A model generated the notes under the pieces. That model was given only the letters and a program-made list of their open reading frames with translations, was not told the DNA's origin and made no database searches. A stretch of DNA of 64,000 bases from Rhodonellum psychrophilum GCM71 = DSM 17998 (GTDB taxonomy: Bacteria; Bacteroidota; Bacteroidia; Cytophagales; Cyclobacteriaceae), in contig NZ_KB906682.1 of the NCBI RefSeq assembly GCF_000381545.1, forward strand, positions 114,340-178,339. The letters run 5' to 3'. The position numbers and the translations under genes are program-made. Numbering within the stretch: position 1 is the stretch's first letter; every line of letters starts with the position of its first letter. Of the stretch, positions 8,616 through 18,096 are shown piece by piece.

Positions 8616-10076
8616 TCAATTGTCTAATAATTCCATTAATATTTTAGTCGCTACTTTTGGATCCGCTTTTCCTTGGGATTTTTTCATTACCTGCCCCATA
8701 AACATCGCCATTAACCCTTTTTTGCCGGATTTGTATTCTGCTACTTTCACCACATTCTCAGCCAAGACACTCTCGACAATTGGAATCAAGGATCCTTCAT
8801 CACTGTCCTGGATGAGATTCAACTCTTGGGCAATTGCCAAGGGAGTTTTCTCAGCGTGAATCAACATTTCAGGGTAGACCTTTTGGGTGGCAACGGAAAA
8901 ATTCACCTTCCCGTCATCGATCAATTGAATCAATTCCGCCAATCTCTTTGGACCAATTGGGAAATCAGAAATGTGTAGGGTAAGTTCATTCAAATAAGAC
9001 TTTACAGGACCCATCATCAAATTGGACGCAGCTTTATAATTGCGGGTAAGCGTACACAACTCCTCAAAATAAAGCGCGATTTCCTTGGAATCGGTCAATA
9101 CACCGGCATCGTATTCAGGAAGCCCGTATTCATTGACAAACTTATGGTGGAGTTCCCTCGGTAAGGAAGGCATCGCTCCTTGGATACTGGACAACCATTC
9201 CTCTGAAACGATGACAGGGCTCAAATCCGGTTCAGGAAAATACCTGTAGTCATTCAAATCTTCTTTGGTCCGCATGCTTGCCGTCAAGCCGGTGGCCGCA
9301 TCAAATGTCCTTGTTTCAGAAATGATTTCCTCTCCGGACTCAATCAACAAAATCTGCCGTTCAAACTCATGCTCAATTGCCCTGGCTACATTCCGGAAAG
9401 AGTTCATGTTTTTCACTTCTACTTTCTTGCCATATTCCTCAGCACCCCAAAGACGCGCCGAAACGTTGGCATCACAGCGCAAGGAACCTTCTTCCATATT
9501 GCCATCACAGATATCCAAATATTTCACCAGTTTTTTGACTTCAGAAAGAAACACATAAGCTTCTTCAGAGGACCTCATGTCTGGTTCAGATACAATCTCG
9601 ATCAAAGGAACACCGGCACGGTTGAAATCCACCAATGTATCCACTTCACCTGCAAGGTGCATGGATTTGCCCGCATCTTCCTCCATGTGAATCCTAGTCA
9701 GGGCAACTTCTCTTTTGGTCCCATCCGAAAGGGTTATGGGCACATTTCCACCAACACAGATCGGATTTTTGTCCTGCGTGATTTGATATCCCTTTGGAAG
9801 ATCTGGGTAGAAATAATTTTTTCGGGCAAATATGTTTCGCCTGGTGATCGTCGAATCACAAGCCAATCCCATTTTAATGGCGAACTCAACAGCTTTCCTA
9901 TTGACTTTTGGTAAAGTGCCGGGATGCCCCAAAGTGATGACAGAAATATGGGTATTGGGGAGATTTCCAAATTCGGTGGAATCGGAAGTGTACATTTTAC
10001 TTTTTGTCAGCAATTGGGCATGTACTTCCAAACCGATCACCAATTCATATTTACTCTTAACTTCTGCAGAAAGCAT
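8616..10076 (-). CDS. gatB: Asp/Glu-tRNA amidotransferase subunit B
   Basis: The 486-residue GatB subunit of the tRNA-dependent amidotransferase. With GatA and GatC it converts Glu-tRNA(Gln), and often Asp-tRNA(Asn), to the amidated forms using ammonia delivered from GatA. The N-terminal kinase domain carries the family signature YELVIGLEVHAQL (10-22), HPGTLPKVN (51-59), FFYPDLPKGYQITQ-like text (KNYFYPDLPKGYQI) and LIEIVSEPDM. The C-terminal YqeY-like tail ends GQVMKKSQGKADPKVATK. Length is standard. gatA and gatC are not adjacent here, which is common. The gene sits about 96 bases after alaS on the same strand. Confidence 0.97.
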   Translation of the reverse strand: MLSAEVKSKYELVIGLEVHAQLLTKSKMYTSDSTEFGNLPNTHISVITLGHPGTLPKVNRKAVEFAIKMGLACDSTITRRNIFARKNYFYPDLPKGYQITQDKNPICVGGNVPITLSDGTKREVALTRIHMEEDAGKSMHLAGEVDTLVDFNRAGVPLIEIVSEPDMRSSEEAYVFLSEVKKLVKYLDICDGNMEEGSLRCDANVSARLWGAEEYGKKVEVKNMNSFRNVARAIEHEFERQILLIESGEEIISETRTFDAATGLTASMRTKEDLNDYRYFPEPDLSPVIVSEEWLSSIQGAMPSLPRELHHKFVNEYGLPEYDAGVLTDSKEIALYFEELCTLTRNYKAASNLMMGPVKSYLNELTLHISDFPIGPKRLAELIQLIDDGKVNFSVATQKVYPEMLIHAEKTPLAIAQELNLIQDSDEGSLIPIVESVLAENVVKVAEYKSGKKGLMAMFMGQVMKKSQGKADPKVATKILMELLDN

Positions 10077-10172
10077 ATATATTTATTCTTCAGCTAAATA
10101 AAATTATTTTTTGACTCAAAAATGGCTTAGAAATCACCTAAAACCAAATCTGTATGTATAAAACCTTCAATC

Positions 10173-12797
10173 TCATGAAAACATCTCCTTGGCTTTTTGG
10201 ATTACGCTCGGCAATCCACCAAGATTCTTCCCTCCTGCAGTGGCAAAGAAAGGTTGCCCTCCCCCACCACCTCCGATTTCTTTGGCCAGTTCCCTGACCA
10301 TATTGCCCGCGTTCAATCCTTTTGAAGCGATCAATGCTTCATCGATCGTCACGGCTATTTGTGGCTTCCCCTCAATATCAGCAGCCAAAACCACCAATGC
10401 ATTGCCCAATTCATTTTTTATTTCAAAGGACAATTTCTTCAAGGCATCAGCAGATGGTACTGAGATTTGTGCGAAAACACAATTCATTCCATCAATCGAA
10501 ATTGCTTTTTCAAGTAATTCTTCTTTGAGTGCTCCTGTTTGGCGGTTTTGAAGGACTTCGACTTCTTTCTTCAACTCGTTTCTTTCCTTCAACAAAGCTT
10601 CCACTGATTTCTTCAAATCCTTTGGGTTTTTAAGCATTTCCTGAAGATCCTTCACCAAATTCAGCTGTGCGTTCAAAAAGGATTCCGCAGCATCCGCAGT
10701 GATGGCTTCAATCCTTCTGACACCTGATGCAACCGAACCTTCAGAGACGATTTTGAAGAACCCGATCACACCTGTGGAAGGTACGTGGATGCCGCCGCAA
10801 AGTTCGACGGAAAAATTTTTGTCAAATGTGATCACACGCACGAATTCGCCATATTTTTCCCCAAAAAGCGCCATAGCTCCTTGATTTTTAGCCTCTTCGA
10901 TAGGCACGTTTCTTTGTTCGATCAAAGGGATGTTTGCCCTTATTTTTGAATTGACGATGCTTTCTATTTTGGCAATCTCCTCATCCGTTACTTTCGCGAA
11001 ATGGGAGAAGTCAAAACGCAGCAACTGATCATTGACCAAGGAGCCTTTCTGTTGAACATGGTCTCCCAAAACTTGTTTCAGGGCTGCCTGCAAGAGATGC
11101 GTAGCCGTATGGTTGTTGATGATCAGCCTTCTTTTTTCACTTTCCACTTTACAGTGGAAAGTCATTTCAGGAGCTGATGGAAGTTTGTCTACAAAATGTA
11201 CGATCAGGTCATTTTCTTTTTTGGTATCGAGTACCCTGATTTTTTCCGCCCCTGAAATCAGCCATCCCTGATCACCGACTTGCCCACCACTTTCCGCATA
11301 GAAGGGGGTTTTGTCCAGAACCAACTGAAAGCGATCTCCTTTTTTATCCGTGATCAGACGGTATTTGATGATGTTGCTTTGGGATTCCAAATGATCGTAA
11401 CCGATAAAATCCACGCCCTCATCTTCATGCACCATCACCCAATCGCCGGTTTCATGCTCCGCCGCAGCTCTGGATCTGCTCTTTTGCTTTTCCATTTCTA
11501 TTGCGAACCCTTTTTCATCCACTGAAATCCCGTTTTCCCGAGCAATCAGTGAAGTAAGGTCCAAAGGAAAACCAAAGGTATCATAGAGTTCAAATGAAGT
11601 CTTGCCATCGATGATGTTTTCATTTTTCTCCTTCAAATCCAATTTTATCTGATCCAGGATCTTCAGGCCGTTGTCCAATGTTCTTAAAAATGAAGCTTCC
11701 TCTTCCTGGATCACCTTGGAGATAAAATCCTGCTGCATGGCAATTTCAGGAAAAATCTCACCGAAATTCTCGGCAAGCAAGGGTAGCAACTCAAAAAGGA
11801 AAGGCTTTTGCAAGTCCAAAAAAGTATAGCCGTATCGGACGGCTCTTCTCAATATCCTTCTGATCACATAGCCAGCTTTGTTATTGGAGGGCAATTGTCC
11901 ATCAGCAATCGTAAAGGAAATGGCCCGGATATGATCCACGATAACACGCATCGCAATATCCGTTTTTTCATCTTCACCGTACTTTTTACCTGATTTTTTT
12001 TCAATGGCCTGGATGAAAGGCATGAAAACATCCGTATCATAATTGGATGATTTGTTTTGGACAGCCCTCACCAGACGTTCAAACCCCATACCGGTATCCA
12101 CATGCTTGGCGGGAAGTTCTTTCAGGCTTCCGTCGGAAATCCTGTTGAACTGCATGAAAACAAGATTCCAAATCTCGATTACCTGTGGATGATCATTGTT
12201 GACAAGATCATATCCTGATTCCTTTTCCCTTTCTACATCTGTCCGCAAATCCACGTGGATTTCGGAACAGGGACCGCAGGGACCTGTATCACCCATTTCC
12301 CAAAAATTGTCCTTTTTGGAACCGAAAATTATCCGATCCTCTGAGACGATGTTTTTCCAAATGTCAAAAGCCTCATTGTCCCGATCCAATTGGTCCCCTT
12401 TGTCCCCGCCAAAAACAGATACATAGAGTCTATCTTTTGGCAGTTGATAGACAGTCGTCAATAATTCCCAAGCCCATTCAATCGCTTCTTTTTTGAAATA
12501 ATCACCAAATGACCAGTTTCCCAACATTTCAAACATCGTATGATGGTATGTATCCACCCCCACTTCTTCAAGGTCATTGTGCTTACCGGAAACCCGCAAA
12601 CATTTCTGGCTGTTGGCCACTCTTTTTGCTTTAGGAACCTCATTTCCAAGGAAATAATCCTTGAATTGATTCATGCCCGCATTCGTAAACATCAAGGTAG
12701 GATCGTTTTTTACCACGATCGGTGAAGAAGGGACAAACTGATGTTGTTTTGACTCAAAAAATTCAATAAAAGTACTTCTGATTCGTTTGGCTTCCAT
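10173..12797 (-). CDS. alaS: Alanyl-tRNA synthetase
   Basis: The 874-residue alanyl-tRNA synthetase, which charges tRNA(Ala) in the cytoplasm. The class II catalytic core begins RSTFIEFFESKQHQFVPSSP with motif 2 and 3 elements downstream (MFTNAGMNQFKDYFLG, DTGPCGPCSEIH). The editing domain has the zinc-binding HTATHLL (about 560) and CGGIH (about 665) motifs. The C-Ala domain ends with a glycine-rich KEIGGGGGGQPFFATAGG segment (about 835). Length is that of typical bacterial AlaS. The ATG at 12797 begins MEAKRIRSTF. It is divergent from the M23 peptidase gene; a TAnnTTTG-like box on the minus strand at about 12885-12892 could serve it. Confidence 0.98.
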   Translation of the reverse strand: MEAKRIRSTFIEFFESKQHQFVPSSPIVVKNDPTLMFTNAGMNQFKDYFLGNEVPKAKRVANSQKCLRVSGKHNDLEEVGVDTYHHTMFEMLGNWSFGDYFKKEAIEWAWELLTTVYQLPKDRLYVSVFGGDKGDQLDRDNEAFDIWKNIVSEDRIIFGSKKDNFWEMGDTGPCGPCSEIHVDLRTDVEREKESGYDLVNNDHPQVIEIWNLVFMQFNRISDGSLKELPAKHVDTGMGFERLVRAVQNKSSNYDTDVFMPFIQAIEKKSGKKYGEDEKTDIAMRVIVDHIRAISFTIADGQLPSNNKAGYVIRRILRRAVRYGYTFLDLQKPFLFELLPLLAENFGEIFPEIAMQQDFISKVIQEEEASFLRTLDNGLKILDQIKLDLKEKNENIIDGKTSFELYDTFGFPLDLTSLIARENGISVDEKGFAIEMEKQKSRSRAAAEHETGDWVMVHEDEGVDFIGYDHLESQSNIIKYRLITDKKGDRFQLVLDKTPFYAESGGQVGDQGWLISGAEKIRVLDTKKENDLIVHFVDKLPSAPEMTFHCKVESEKRRLIINNHTATHLLQAALKQVLGDHVQQKGSLVNDQLLRFDFSHFAKVTDEEIAKIESIVNSKIRANIPLIEQRNVPIEEAKNQGAMALFGEKYGEFVRVITFDKNFSVELCGGIHVPSTGVIGFFKIVSEGSVASGVRRIEAITADAAESFLNAQLNLVKDLQEMLKNPKDLKKSVEALLKERNELKKEVEVLQNRQTGALKEELLEKAISIDGMNCVFAQISVPSADALKKLSFEIKNELGNALVVLAADIEGKPQIAVTIDEALIASKGLNAGNMVRELAKEIGGGGGGQPFFATAGGKNLGGLPSVIQKAKEMFS

Positions 12798-12884
12798 GTA
12801 AGCTTTTGACTATGTTCGGATTATATGTTTTTATGACTATATTTGCAAACTTGAAACAGAAATTTCCAAGTCCATCAAGGGCTA

Positions 12885-12892
12885 CAAAATTA
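12885..12892 (-). promoter_or_regulatory. Possible -7 element for alaS
   Basis: Read on the minus strand this is TAATTTTG, an exact TAnnTTTG match in the intergenic space between alaS and the M23 peptidase gene, about 88 bases before the alaS start. No clear -33 TTTG partner was found at the usual spacing. Confidence 0.25.
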
Positions 12893-12915
12893 TAAGATTT
12901 ACCCTGCAAATTGTA

Positions 12916-13893
12916 ATGAGTAGAATAAAATATTACTACGACCCCAAAACCTGCAAATACGAAAGATATACCCGGAGCAAATGGGATATCCTATTGAATA
13001 CCCTTGGATTCCTTTCTTTGGCCTCCATCCTATCCGTCGGTATTTTGATTGTTTTCAATTTGTATTTTGACAGCCCAAAGGAATTGCTCCTGAAACGTGA
13101 AAACAAAGAATTGACCTACTACTACAAAATGCTTGAGGAGCAGGTTGGCAATATGGACCAAATGCTTGCCGATTTGCAGCAACGGGATGATAACCTGTAT
13201 CGGGTTATTTTTGAAACAGAACCCCTACCTCTTGCCATAAGGAATGCTGGAATCGGAGGAAGTGATCGTTTTAGTGAAATCAAGCAGAAGGGCTTAAATA
13301 AGGAGAAACTCATTGTCGATGTTACCGGAAAGGTGGAAAATCTTAAAAGAAAGATGTATGTTCAATCCGTTTCCTATGACGAGGTGTATCGACTCGCCTC
13401 GAGCAAAGATGAATATTGGGCTTCAGTTCCCGCCATACAACCTATTTTCAATGAAGATTTGAACCTTCTTGCATCAGGATATGGAAATCGTCTCCATCCG
13501 ATCCTTAAAGTAATCAAAATGCACAATGGAGTTGATTTTGCAGCTCCCAAGGGAACTCCGATTTATGCCACAGGTGACGGAGTCATTCAGAGTGTCAAAA
13601 CGGAATTTGGAGGTTATGGAAAGTATATTGAAATCGACCATGGTTTTGGATTTGTGACCAGGTACGCCCACATGAATGATTTCAAAGTGAAAAAAGGACA
13701 AAAAGTCAAACGGGGTGACCAAATCGGTACCGTCGGAAACACGGGGTCTTCCACCGCGCCTCACGTGCATTACGAAGTGATCAAAGACAATATCTTCATC
13801 AACCCGGTCCATTATTTTTACAAGGATTTGGATCCAAAAGAGTATGATAAAATACTGGAATTGGCTTCCCGGGAAAACCAATCTCTTTCATAA
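12916..13893 (+). CDS. M23 family peptidase (LytM domain), membrane anchored
   Basis: A 325-residue envelope protein likely to be a peptidoglycan endopeptidase or a regulator of one. A basic N-terminus (RIKYYYDPKTCKYERY) precedes one transmembrane helix (about 27-49), then a coiled coil (about 58-92) and a C-terminal LytM/peptidase M23 domain (about 180-310). The zinc ligands look intact: HNGVDF gives His and Asp (about 203 and 207), and HVHYEV gives the last His pair (about 284-286). Intact ligands suggest an active enzyme rather than an EnvC-type activator. The coiled-coil plus LytM arrangement is widespread in Bacteroidota. It is divergent from alaS and followed by a hairpin terminator. 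Confidence 0.93.
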   Translation: MSRIKYYYDPKTCKYERYTRSKWDILLNTLGFLSLASILSVGILIVFNLYFDSPKELLLKRENKELTYYYKMLEEQVGNMDQMLADLQQRDDNLYRVIFETEPLPLAIRNAGIGGSDRFSEIKQKGLNKEKLIVDVTGKVENLKRKMYVQSVSYDEVYRLASSKDEYWASVPAIQPIFNEDLNLLASGYGNRLHPILKVIKMHNGVDFAAPKGTPIYATGDGVIQSVKTEFGGYGKYIEIDHGFGFVTRYAHMNDFKVKKGQKVKRGDQIGTVGNTGSSTAPHVHYEVIKDNIFINPVHYFYKDLDPKEYDKILELASRENQSLS

Positions 13894-13922
13894 ATTTTCT
13901 TTGTAGAGTTCATCAAGAATGC

Positions 13923-13975
13923 GAAAAGGTGCAAGCCAGAGGGGAAATTAAAGTCCCATTGGTTTGCACCTTTTC
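13923..13975 (+). terminator. Hairpin terminator after M23 peptidase gene
   Basis: A 15-base-pair stem (GAAAAGGTGCAAGCC against GGTTTGCACCTTTTC, one G-T pair) encloses a 23-base loop that can itself form a short GGGA/TCCC stem. It starts 30 bases after the peptidase stop and ends in a T-rich tract. Confidence 0.7.
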
Positions 13976-14075
13976 TTATACCCCAGTTTTTGAAAGATTG
14001 TGTCCTTCTTTTGCATTTCCAACTGGAATACATCCTGAATGAATATGGTATCAGTCTTTGTTTGTAGTTTTCGAA

Positions 14076-14170
14076 TTTACCCTATCGGTAATACGCCTTA
14101 TTCACCACATAACCTGATTTTTTGAGGTGTCGATCCCTTCAAAAACACAATGCATATTTCGGATTGAACT
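14076..14170 (-). repeat. Degenerate partial copy of the ~175-bp intergenic repeat
   Basis: The stretch from CCTATCGG through TGATTTTTTGAGG, CGATCCC, ATGCATATTTCGGATTGAAC follows, with many changes, the right half of the better copies (CCTATTGG, TGATTTTC, CAATCCC, TGCATATTGCGGGTTAAAC). It lies directly beside the next copy, as if two elements were inserted in tandem. Confidence 0.4.
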
Positions 14171-14214
14171 GATTTATGGTTTATGGAAATTCGTTTCCTT
14201 ATCAATCATTGCGG

Positions 14215-14395
14215 CATGGATTAAACTCGTTTTTTGCTTTACAGACTCAATCCAATATTGTAATTGACTGACAACCAACTGTATGTTGACTATTCTTGAT
14301 TTCACCTTATTGGTGTCAGGAATTATTCTTCCAATAGGCTGATTTCCTTTCAGTTTCAATCCCATTTGGAAACCTATTGCATGTTTCGGGTTAAA
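14215..14395 (-). repeat. ~175-bp intergenic repeat, copy 1
   Basis: This is one of about six dispersed copies. It shares long near-identical stretches with the copy at 27221-27395, including AATATTGTAATTGACTGACA, TATTGGTGT, AATTATTCTTCCAATAGGCT and CCCATTTGGAAACCTATTGC. The right end carries the terminal motif TTTCGGGTTAAA, and the TAA read on the minus strand within it is the stop codon of the msbA-like gene. The left terminus is disrupted compared with the 27-kb copy. Confidence 0.75.
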
Positions 14396-16142
14396 TCCTG
14401 GCTTGGTAGGTATAGAGTTGATAATAGCGCCCTTGTTTTTGGATAAGCTCCTCATGTTTTCCTTGTTCGACAATCTCTCCCCTCTCAATGACCAAGATTT
14501 GATCTGCTTGCCTGATCGTACTGAGTCTATGTGCGATCACAAAGGTGGTTCTCCCTTGCATCAATTTCTTCAAACTCAATTGTATAAGTGATTCACTTTC
14601 AGTATCTAAATTAGACGTCGCTTCATCCAAAATCAGCACTCTTGGGTCTGCCAAAACCGCTCTTGCAATCGCAATTCTTTGCCGCTGACCACCTGAGAGC
14701 TTCACGCCCCTTTCTCCTATCAGCGTGTCCAATCCATCCTCAAACCTGTCCGTGAATTCCTGCACGTGTGCAGCGTGAACTGCCTGTTCCAATTGCTCGG
14801 CAGTGGCATTGGGTCTGGGGAAAAGGATGTTTTCCTTGATCGTGCCTTCAAACAAGAAATCATCCTGTAATACCACCCCCAACTGGGAGCGGAAACTTTC
14901 GAGTGAGATTTGCTGGAGATCGTGCCCATCTACCGTGATCAATCCTGAATCAGAGTTCAAAAATGAAGCTGCCAATCCAGCAATTGTTGTCTTTCCGGAT
15001 CCTGAGGTTCCGACCAGAGCAGTCACGGATCCAGCAGGTGCCTCAAAACTGATTCCTTTCACCACTTCTTTTCCTTCCTCATAGGCGAAGGATACATTGT
15101 CAAAGCGGATATCACCTTTTATATTCGGCAAACGAAGGGTTCTTTTTCCACCAGCATCTTCCAATGGAGTATTCATGATCTCTTCTGTCCTATCCAATCC
15201 TGCAAAAGCTTCAGTCAACTGACTTCCGATATTGCTCATCTGAACGATTGGCGCAATCATAAATCCCAGATAAAGCGTAAAAGCAAGGAAATCCCCAAAG
15301 GTCATTTGATTGTCCATAATCATGTATCCCCCCATTCCCATGATCCCGGCAGAGGCTAGACCCAGCAATAAAGTCGCGGCAGAGGTGACGAAACTGGTAG
15401 AAGTCAAGCTGGCTTTCACATTTAAAAACAAACGTTCCACACCTTCTTCAAATGTTTTTATTTCCTGGGCTTCTGCGTTGAATCCCTTGATCACCCTGAT
15501 TCCTCCGAGTGTTTCTGTCAATCGACCGGTAACTTCAGCGTTGATTTTCCCCCTTTCCCGAAAGATTGGGCGGATTTTACTGAAAGCTTTCAGCGAAATA
15601 AAACCAAATACGATCACAGGCAACAGCACATATAGCGTCATGAGTGGACTGATGGCGATCAACAAACCAAGGGAAACCGCGGCTGTAAGCACTCCACCAA
15701 TCATTTGGGCGAATCCCGTACCGACCAAGTTTCGGACGCCTTCCACATCTGTCATGATTCTGGATACCAATTCCCCTGTTTTGGTGTTGTCAAAAAATCT
15801 GATGGGAAGCTTGATAATGTGGCTTTGAACCTGCGCCCTAAGCTTCGATATCAAGTTTTGGGCTTCTACACTTAGAATCTGGGTCAATGCATAGGAAGTT
15901 GTGGATTGAATCACAATGGCGGCCACAACAGCTAAGATCAGCCATTTAAGCATTTCCAGGTCATTGCTGGGGATTACGTCATCAATAAGGTACTTACTCG
16001 CCCCAGGAAGAATCAATCCCGAAAGTCTACTGATAATGATCAGGAACAAGCCAAGAAACAATTGTTTTCTCCTTGGCCAAATGATGGTTTTAAAAACGGA
16101 GGCCATCGTGACTCTCTTTTCTGCCGTATTCTTCTTGGCCAT
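14391..16142 (-). CDS. MsbA-type ABC exporter (TMD-NBD half transporter)
   Basis: A 583-residue half transporter working as a homodimer, likely exporting lipid A-core or another lipid or drug. The start is the ATG at 16142 (MAKKNTAEK); an upstream in-frame extension reads through unlikely sequence. Six transmembrane helices fill residues about 20-310 with the exporter loop GELVSRIMTDVEGVR. The nucleotide-binding domain is fully canonical: Walker A GTSGSGKTT, Q-loop VVLQDD, signature LSGGQRQR, Walker B LILDEATS, H-loop VIAHR. This makes it a useful contrast to the degenerate ABC protein at 30.3-32 kb. Its stop codon lies inside a dispersed intergenic repeat. lpxK or kdtA is not adjacent, so the MsbA role itself is inferred from similarity. 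Confidence 0.92.
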   Translation of the reverse strand: MAKKNTAEKRVTMASVFKTIIWPRRKQLFLGLFLIIISRLSGLILPGASKYLIDDVIPSNDLEMLKWLILAVVAAIVIQSTTSYALTQILSVEAQNLISKLRAQVQSHIIKLPIRFFDNTKTGELVSRIMTDVEGVRNLVGTGFAQMIGGVLTAAVSLGLLIAISPLMTLYVLLPVIVFGFISLKAFSKIRPIFRERGKINAEVTGRLTETLGGIRVIKGFNAEAQEIKTFEEGVERLFLNVKASLTSTSFVTSAATLLLGLASAGIMGMGGYMIMDNQMTFGDFLAFTLYLGFMIAPIVQMSNIGSQLTEAFAGLDRTEEIMNTPLEDAGGKRTLRLPNIKGDIRFDNVSFAYEEGKEVVKGISFEAPAGSVTALVGTSGSGKTTIAGLAASFLNSDSGLITVDGHDLQQISLESFRSQLGVVLQDDFLFEGTIKENILFPRPNATAEQLEQAVHAAHVQEFTDRFEDGLDTLIGERGVKLSGGQRQRIAIARAVLADPRVLILDEATSNLDTESESLIQLSLKKLMQGRTTFVIAHRLSTIRQADQILVIERGEIVEQGKHEELIQKQGRYYQLYTYQARI

Positions 16143-16510
16143 GTTGTGTTGGTGGTTTTTATTCAAAAGTTTTACGACAACACCCATTGGTGACGGATAA
16201 GTTCTAATTTCAAATATCTTTTTGGAAACCAAGAACAAAGGGCCTTTAAAAACATAAAGGTTCTTTTCCGAAACCAATATTCGGTGGGACTTGCACAAAA
16301 CATGATTGTACGAAAAAAATGGTGGTCACTTGTCACATTCAGAATTAAATATCTGTGGTTTTTTGGGAAATCCGATCCCAAAATGGCGCTGCTCCTTGAG
16401 ATTAACCAAAACTCAGGGAGAGCTAATATCAAATCCCACTTTATCTTGGAAGAAAAACTTCCTAAAAAATCATTATTGTAGTAACTTGGCCAAAACACAG
16501 GAATAAAATA
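16143..16510. other. Intergenic gap between divergent genes
   Basis: This is 368 bases of AT-rich sequence between the msbA-like gene (-) and the DinB-like gene (+). It should hold two divergent promoters. I see no exact TAnnTTTG box, strong hairpin, RNA gene or repeat. The ORFs that cross it have no family features. Confidence 0.5.
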
Positions 16511-17065
16511 ATGGATAAAAAAAACCGTTGGATCAATGAACTGAATGCAGTTACCGAAGCTGTAACAAAGGATTTTGGAATACTTTCATCCGAAATCCTT
16601 CTCCTCAAAGCCAATCCAAATGAGTGGAGTATCTCGGAAAATCTAGATCATCTGATCAAAGTCAACAGCAGTTATTTCCCTATTTTTAAAAAATTGAAAA
16701 ACGGGACATTTAGAGGCGCATTCATTGGGAAATTTGGCTTTTTCACCAAAATGTTTGGGGATATGATTTACAAATCAGTTTCCGATGGAGGCAAAAAAAA
16801 GATCAAGACATTTCCACTTTGGGAACCAAATTTGGCAACTTCTTCTGGAAACATCCTTGATCAATTCAAAAGCCACCAAGCAGAATTGATCGACTGGATA
16901 ACGCAAATGGCCCCCTTTATTGACAGTAAAGCCATCATCCATTCACCTGCCAATAAGCTGATTGTCTACACATTGGAAAAAGCCTTTGAAATCATCGTTG
17001 CCCATGAAAAAAGACATCTTGAGCAAGCAAAACGAGTACTGACCAAAATCCAAGACCAAATATGA
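16511..17065 (+). CDS. DinB-like superfamily protein
   Basis: A 184-residue soluble protein of the DinB/YfiT four-helix superfamily, whose members are metal-dependent hydrolases or thiol transferases. Three conserved histidines can be placed: NEWSISENLDHLIKV (His in helix 2, about 46) and the C-terminal HEKRHLEQA (about 166 and 170), the HxxxH pair of the family. The spacing fits a complete domain. The substrate is unknown. Its stop overlaps the start of the acetyltransferase gene (ATGA at 17062-17065), so the two are translationally coupled. Confidence 0.82.
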   Translation: MDKKNRWINELNAVTEAVTKDFGILSSEILLLKANPNEWSISENLDHLIKVNSSYFPIFKKLKNGTFRGAFIGKFGFFTKMFGDMIYKSVSDGGKKKIKTFPLWEPNLATSSGNILDQFKSHQAELIDWITQMAPFIDSKAIIHSPANKLIVYTLEKAFEIIVAHEKRHLEQAKRVLTKIQDQI

Positions 17066-17619
17066 AATCAGAAAAACAAAAAATGCTTGCCGAAGAGCTC
17101 TATCTCGCAGCTGATCCCGAGCTCAGTGAGGAGCGGCTGAAGGCTAGAAAATTGATCAAGGCATTCAATGATTCTCAACCGGATGCAAATGTAGAACGTG
17201 CAGCGCTATTGAAGGAATTGTTGAGAAGGACAGGGAAGAATTTTTGGATTGAACCTCCATTTTTTTGTGATTATGGTTACAATATCAGGGCTGGAGAAGA
17301 TGTTTTTTTCAATTTTAATTGTGTTATTTTGGATGTGATGCCCGTCACATTGGGAGATCGGGTTTTGGTGGGACCAAATGTTCAAATCTATACAGGAACC
17401 CATCCAGTAGAATTTAAAGTTCGAGGGTCCTTGTTGGAGTTTGCAAAACCTGTAGAGATAGGTTCAGATGTTTGGATTGGAGGAGGAAGTATCATCTGCC
17501 CGGGAGTAACGATTGGAGACCGATCTATCATCGGAGCCGGATCGGTGGTGACGAAAGACATTCCGAATGATGTATTGGCGGCCGGAAATCCCTGTAAAGT
17601 GATTCGTACCTTGAATTGA
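17062..17619 (+). CDS. Maltose/galactoside O-acetyltransferase-like (LbH hexapeptide)
   Basis: A 185-residue acetyl-CoA-dependent sugar O-acetyltransferase of the Maa/LacA/NodL group. The N-terminal maltose-acetyltransferase helix cap (MLAEELYLAADPEL) is followed by a left-handed beta-helix with hexapeptide repeats (VRLGDRVLVGPNV-like, IGSDVWIGGGSIICPGVTIG). The catalytic His sits in YTGTHPVEF (about 114), and the C-terminal VVTKDIPNDVLAAGNPCKVIR is the usual closing segment. Length is normal, and the enzyme should be a homotrimer. The natural acceptor is not predictable. Confidence 0.92.
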   Translation: MKSEKQKMLAEELYLAADPELSEERLKARKLIKAFNDSQPDANVERAALLKELLRRTGKNFWIEPPFFCDYGYNIRAGEDVFFNFNCVILDVMPVTLGDRVLVGPNVQIYTGTHPVEFKVRGSLLEFAKPVEIGSDVWIGGGSIICPGVTIGDRSIIGAGSVVTKDIPNDVLAAGNPCKVIRTLN

Positions 17620-17785
17620 TTGGATTTTAGGTAATGATTGTTGAGAGGTTTGCTTTCAGCATGCTCTTTTTTTTTCAAATTCTAAAGATTTTTTTGAATA
17701 ACGAATATTTTTAAATCATAAATTAAGTAAATAATTTCTCAAAATATAAATATTTTTTTCATTTTATTTCGTTATAATGTTGTTA

Positions 17786-17960
17786 TTTAACTTTAAACAT
17801 GCAATAGGTTTCCCAATGGGATTGAAACTGAAAGAAAATCAGACTATTTGGAGAACAATGTGTTTTCCAAAATGGTGGAGTCAAAAACAGTCAACAACCA
17901 ACTGATCATTAGGTAATTTCAGACCGGGTTAGAATTGGTAATGCATAAAACGGGTTCAAC
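17786..17960 (+). repeat. ~175-bp intergenic repeat, copy 2 (inverted)
   Basis: This copy is in the opposite orientation to copy 1. It opens TTAACTTTAAACATGCAATAGG, then TTCCCAATGGGATTGAAACT and GAAAATCAGACTATTTGGAG, and closes ATGCATAAAACGGGTT. The ends form an imperfect inverted repeat. It fills most of the gap between the acetyltransferase and ferritin-like genes, and nothing else was recognised in that gap. Confidence 0.65.
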
Positions 17961-18096
17961 ATTTTCGAACCATCAAGGATTTTACGAAGACAACTGATTC
18001 AAAAATCAACCAGGAAATCCGATGACCTTTTATAATTTGAAATCCAAGAGGCAATGGAATCAAAAACGAATGATTAACAACTAAACCACATCAAAA

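Noticed and set aside
9369..9914. Plus-strand ORF of 181 codons
   Set aside because: It is entirely antisense to gatB, which has full family motifs, and the translation has no recognisable domain.
14340..14380. GTTTCAATCCC-like text reminiscent of CRISPR repeats
   Set aside because: It appears once per dispersed element and never in a regularly spaced array, and no cas genes are present in the window.
14174..14488. Minus-strand ORF of 104 codons across the end of the msbA-like gene
   Set aside because: It lies on the dispersed intergenic repeat and overlaps the 3' end of a clear ABC gene in another frame. The frame is broken in the other copies of the repeat.
15310..15828. Plus-strand ORF of 172 codons
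   Set aside because: It is antisense to the transmembrane part of the msbA-like gene, and its hydrophobic pattern is a by-product of that gene.
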